From Anaerococcus vaginalis (GTDB lineage: Bacteria; Bacillota; Clostridia; Tissierellales; Peptoniphilaceae): a stretch of 64,000 nucleotides of DNA. The translations under genes and the position numbers were made by a program. Below the pieces are notes generated by a model. The model was not told the origin of the DNA. It made no database searches and was given only the letters and a program-made list of their open reading frames with translations. The stretch is taken from the NCBI RefSeq assembly GCF_000307225.1, contig NZ_HE978617.1, positions 331,932-395,931 of the forward strand. The letters are read 5' to 3'. Positions 62,468 through 64,000 of this stretch are shown here, piece after piece; the stretch's first letter is position 1, and each line of letters starts with the position of its first letter.

Positions 62468-64000
62468 TTATTCACCTTTGAAGGCATTAACTAGTGAGTC
62501 TACCATTTCTTTTAATTCTTCTAAGTTTATCTCACCTGTTTCATTAAAGTTTGAAGATTTTTTTTCTTCTTCTGTTTTACAATTATTGCAACCTATTGAA
62601 TATTCAAAATATTTTGGTTTATTATCATAATTTGGTAATGAATTTCCATTTAATGAAGACTCATTTCCATGATATTTTTTAAATATTTCATCTTTTTCAA
62701 CAACCTTATCAGCATCTATTGTTCCATAAACTAATTTTTTGAAATTAACAAGGTGTTTTGGTCCAACATTTTCAGATACGCTTGATCCTCCCATTGTTCC
62801 ACAACCTAAAGTTAGGGCAATTGGAAGTCCTGTTGTAAGTCCTGTTCCTCCCATTGTTCCACCAGTGTTTACAAGGATCCTACTTGCTGGTTTTATAGCA
62901 AATTTTCTTGCTATTTCTTTATCTTCTGTATGTAGGCTCATTGTATGTCCTATTCCATTTTCTAAAAGTTTAAATGAAAGATCGCATGCTTCTTTCCAAT
63001 CATTTACTGTATAAAAACCAAGTACTGATGTTAATTTTTCGTAGTATAATGGATATTCTTTTCCAACTCCATATTGTTCTCCTACAAGTACTTTAGTTCC
63101 ACTTGGTATGCTAATTCCTGCTGCATCTGCTATAACTTTTGCACTTCTTCCTACAAAGTTAGGATTCATTGCTGTTCCATTTCTAAATAATAAGGCACAT
63201 ACTTTTTTGCATTCTTCGTCATTCATAAAGTATGCTCCAGCTTTTTCAAATTCTGAAACTACTTCTTGTCTATTTGATCTTTCGACAATTAATGATTGTT
63301 CTGAAGCACAAATTGTTCCATTATCAAAAGTTTTTGATGCCATTATATTTCTAACTGCTTTTTTGATATCAGCAGTTCTTTCTATATAAGCTGGAGAGTT
63401 TCCTGCTCCTACTCCTATAGCTGGTTTTCCAGCAGAATATGCTGCTTTTACCATTGCTGGACCACCTGTTGCTATGATTAATTTAACTTCATCAGCATGC
63501 ATTAATTCATTTGTTGCATCCATTGAAAGTTTTGTTAATCCTTGAACTATATTTTCTGGTGCTCCTGCTTTTACGGCTGCATCATTTACAATTTCTATTG
63601 CTCTTGATGTACATCTACTTGCTTTTGGATGTGGGCTAAAAATTATAGGATTTCTTGATTTTATAGCTATCATTGAGTTATATAAAACTGTTGATGTTGG
63701 ATTTGTTGATGGAACTATTCCCATTATTAAACCAACTGGATCTGCTATAGTAATAACTTGACCTTCTTGGTCGGCATCTACTATTCCTATAGTTTGTTGA
63801 TTTTTTATTTCTTCATATAAAAGTCCACTTGCCATGTGATTTTTATATATTTTATCTTCTACTTTTCCAAAGCCTGTTTCTTCTACTGCAATTTCTGCTA
63901 ATTCTTTTGCGTGAATTTCTCCAGCTTCGGCAATAGCTTTTATAATTCTATCAATTTGATCGAATGTATAATTTCTTAATTTTTTTTCTGCTTCAGCTCC
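62468..64000 (-). CDS. CoA-acylating aldehyde dehydrogenase, microcompartment-associated (partial)
   Basis: Oxidises an aldehyde with CoA and NAD to acyl-CoA inside the microcompartment (EutE/PduP family). The frame is open from 62468 to the window edge, so about 510 residues are seen and roughly the first 25 are missing; ATG 63835 is only an internal methionine. The catalytic cysteine lies in TICASEQ, the nucleotide site in VGAGNSPAYIE, and VNTGGTMGGTG follows. Beyond the normal catalytic end there is an extension of about 70 residues with SIGCNNC and a final helix NLEELKEMVDSLVNAF, which looks like an encapsulation peptide. Substrate chain length is not readable. Confidence 0.92.
   Translation of the reverse strand, partial: GAEAEKKLRNYTFDQIDRIIKAIAEAGEIHAKELAEIAVEETGFGKVEDKIYKNHMASGLLYEEIKNQQTIGIVDADQEGQVITIADPVGLIMGIVPSTNPTSTVLYNSMIAIKSRNPIIFSPHPKASRCTSRAIEIVNDAAVKAGAPENIVQGLTKLSMDATNELMHADEVKLIIATGGPAMVKAAYSAGKPAIGVGAGNSPAYIERTADIKKAVRNIMASKTFDNGTICASEQSLIVERSNRQEVVSEFEKAGAYFMNDEECKKVCALLFRNGTAMNPNFVGRSAKVIADAAGISIPSGTKVLVGEQYGVGKEYPLYYEKLTSVLGFYTVNDWKEACDLSFKLLENGIGHTMSLHTEDKEIARKFAIKPASRILVNTGGTMGGTGLTTGLPIALTLGCGTMGGSSVSENVGPKHLVNFKKLVYGTIDADKVVEKDEIFKKYHGNESSLNGNSLPNYDNKPKYFEYSIGCNNCKTEEEKKSSNFNETGEINLEELKEMVDSLVNAFKGE

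Noticed and set aside
1-64000. CRISPR arrays, rRNA or tRNA genes
   Set aside because: I found no regularly spaced repeats and no cloverleaf-like or rRNA-like segments in any gap; the repeats at 41275-41662 are too few and irregular.

Overview
The window is strongly AT-rich, with short intergenic gaps, good Shine-Dalgarno boxes and mostly anaerobic, oxygen-sensitive metabolism (molybdenum hydroxylases, radical-SAM MoaA, a bacterial microcompartment). This fits a low-GC anaerobic Firmicute of the Clostridia/Tissierellia type. The species cannot be fixed from sequence alone.

Layout. (1) 1-2.1 kb: pyrimidine-nucleoside phosphorylase and two small uncharacterised genes. (2) 2.7-7.7 kb: a two-gene restriction-modification-type island, with a partner protein and a 1,353-residue GIY-YIG / DETH-helicase / N6-adenine methylase fusion. 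(3) 7.9-36.2 kb: a large purine-degradation and selenium-dependent molybdenum hydroxylase (SDMH) region. It holds an M20 amidohydrolase, a molybdopterin-binding protein, an XdhC-family maturation factor, YqeB, MocA, YqeC, a one-chain xanthine dehydrogenase, hydantoinase, three-subunit XdhABC, two NCS2 purine permeases, SsnA, YgfK, YgeY, YgeW and YgeX. Divergent from these run selD, yedF, a DUF3343 gene and an EF2568-type class V aminotransferase, which plausibly supply the labile selenium. (4) 36.2-41.7 kb: accessory DNA with mobilisation-element remnants, a sigma-factor/ABC-transporter quartet, a pilin-like surface protein and dispersed palindromic repeats. (5) 41.7-47.2 kb: molybdenum cofactor synthesis and molybdate uptake (moaA, moaC, mog, MOSC, modABC) plus a second DUF3343 gene, which feed the hydroxylases of region 3. 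(6) 47.3-53.2 kb: a GntR regulator, a PLP decarboxylase and potABCD polyamine uptake. (7) 53.3-57.8 kb: a sensor kinase and response regulator divergent from a lantibiotic-protection-like ABC transporter. (8) 57.9-64 kb: one end of a microcompartment locus with an iron alcohol dehydrogenase, a MerR/GyrI regulator, DUF4125, DUF4037 and TPR proteins, a hexameric shell protein and an acylating aldehyde dehydrogenase that runs off the window.

The most striking cross-cutting observation is that at least nine genes are interrupted by indels, nearly all explained by one missing A in a poly-A tract: yqeC, an NCS2 permease, modC (twice), a DUF3343 gene, potC, a response regulator, the MerR/GyrI regulator and a small 83-residue gene. 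pdp has a comparable break. Family-conserved sequence continues on both sides of most breaks, so they look like under-called homopolymers in the assembly or slippage sites rather than decayed pseudogenes. I annotate these genes across their full spans.
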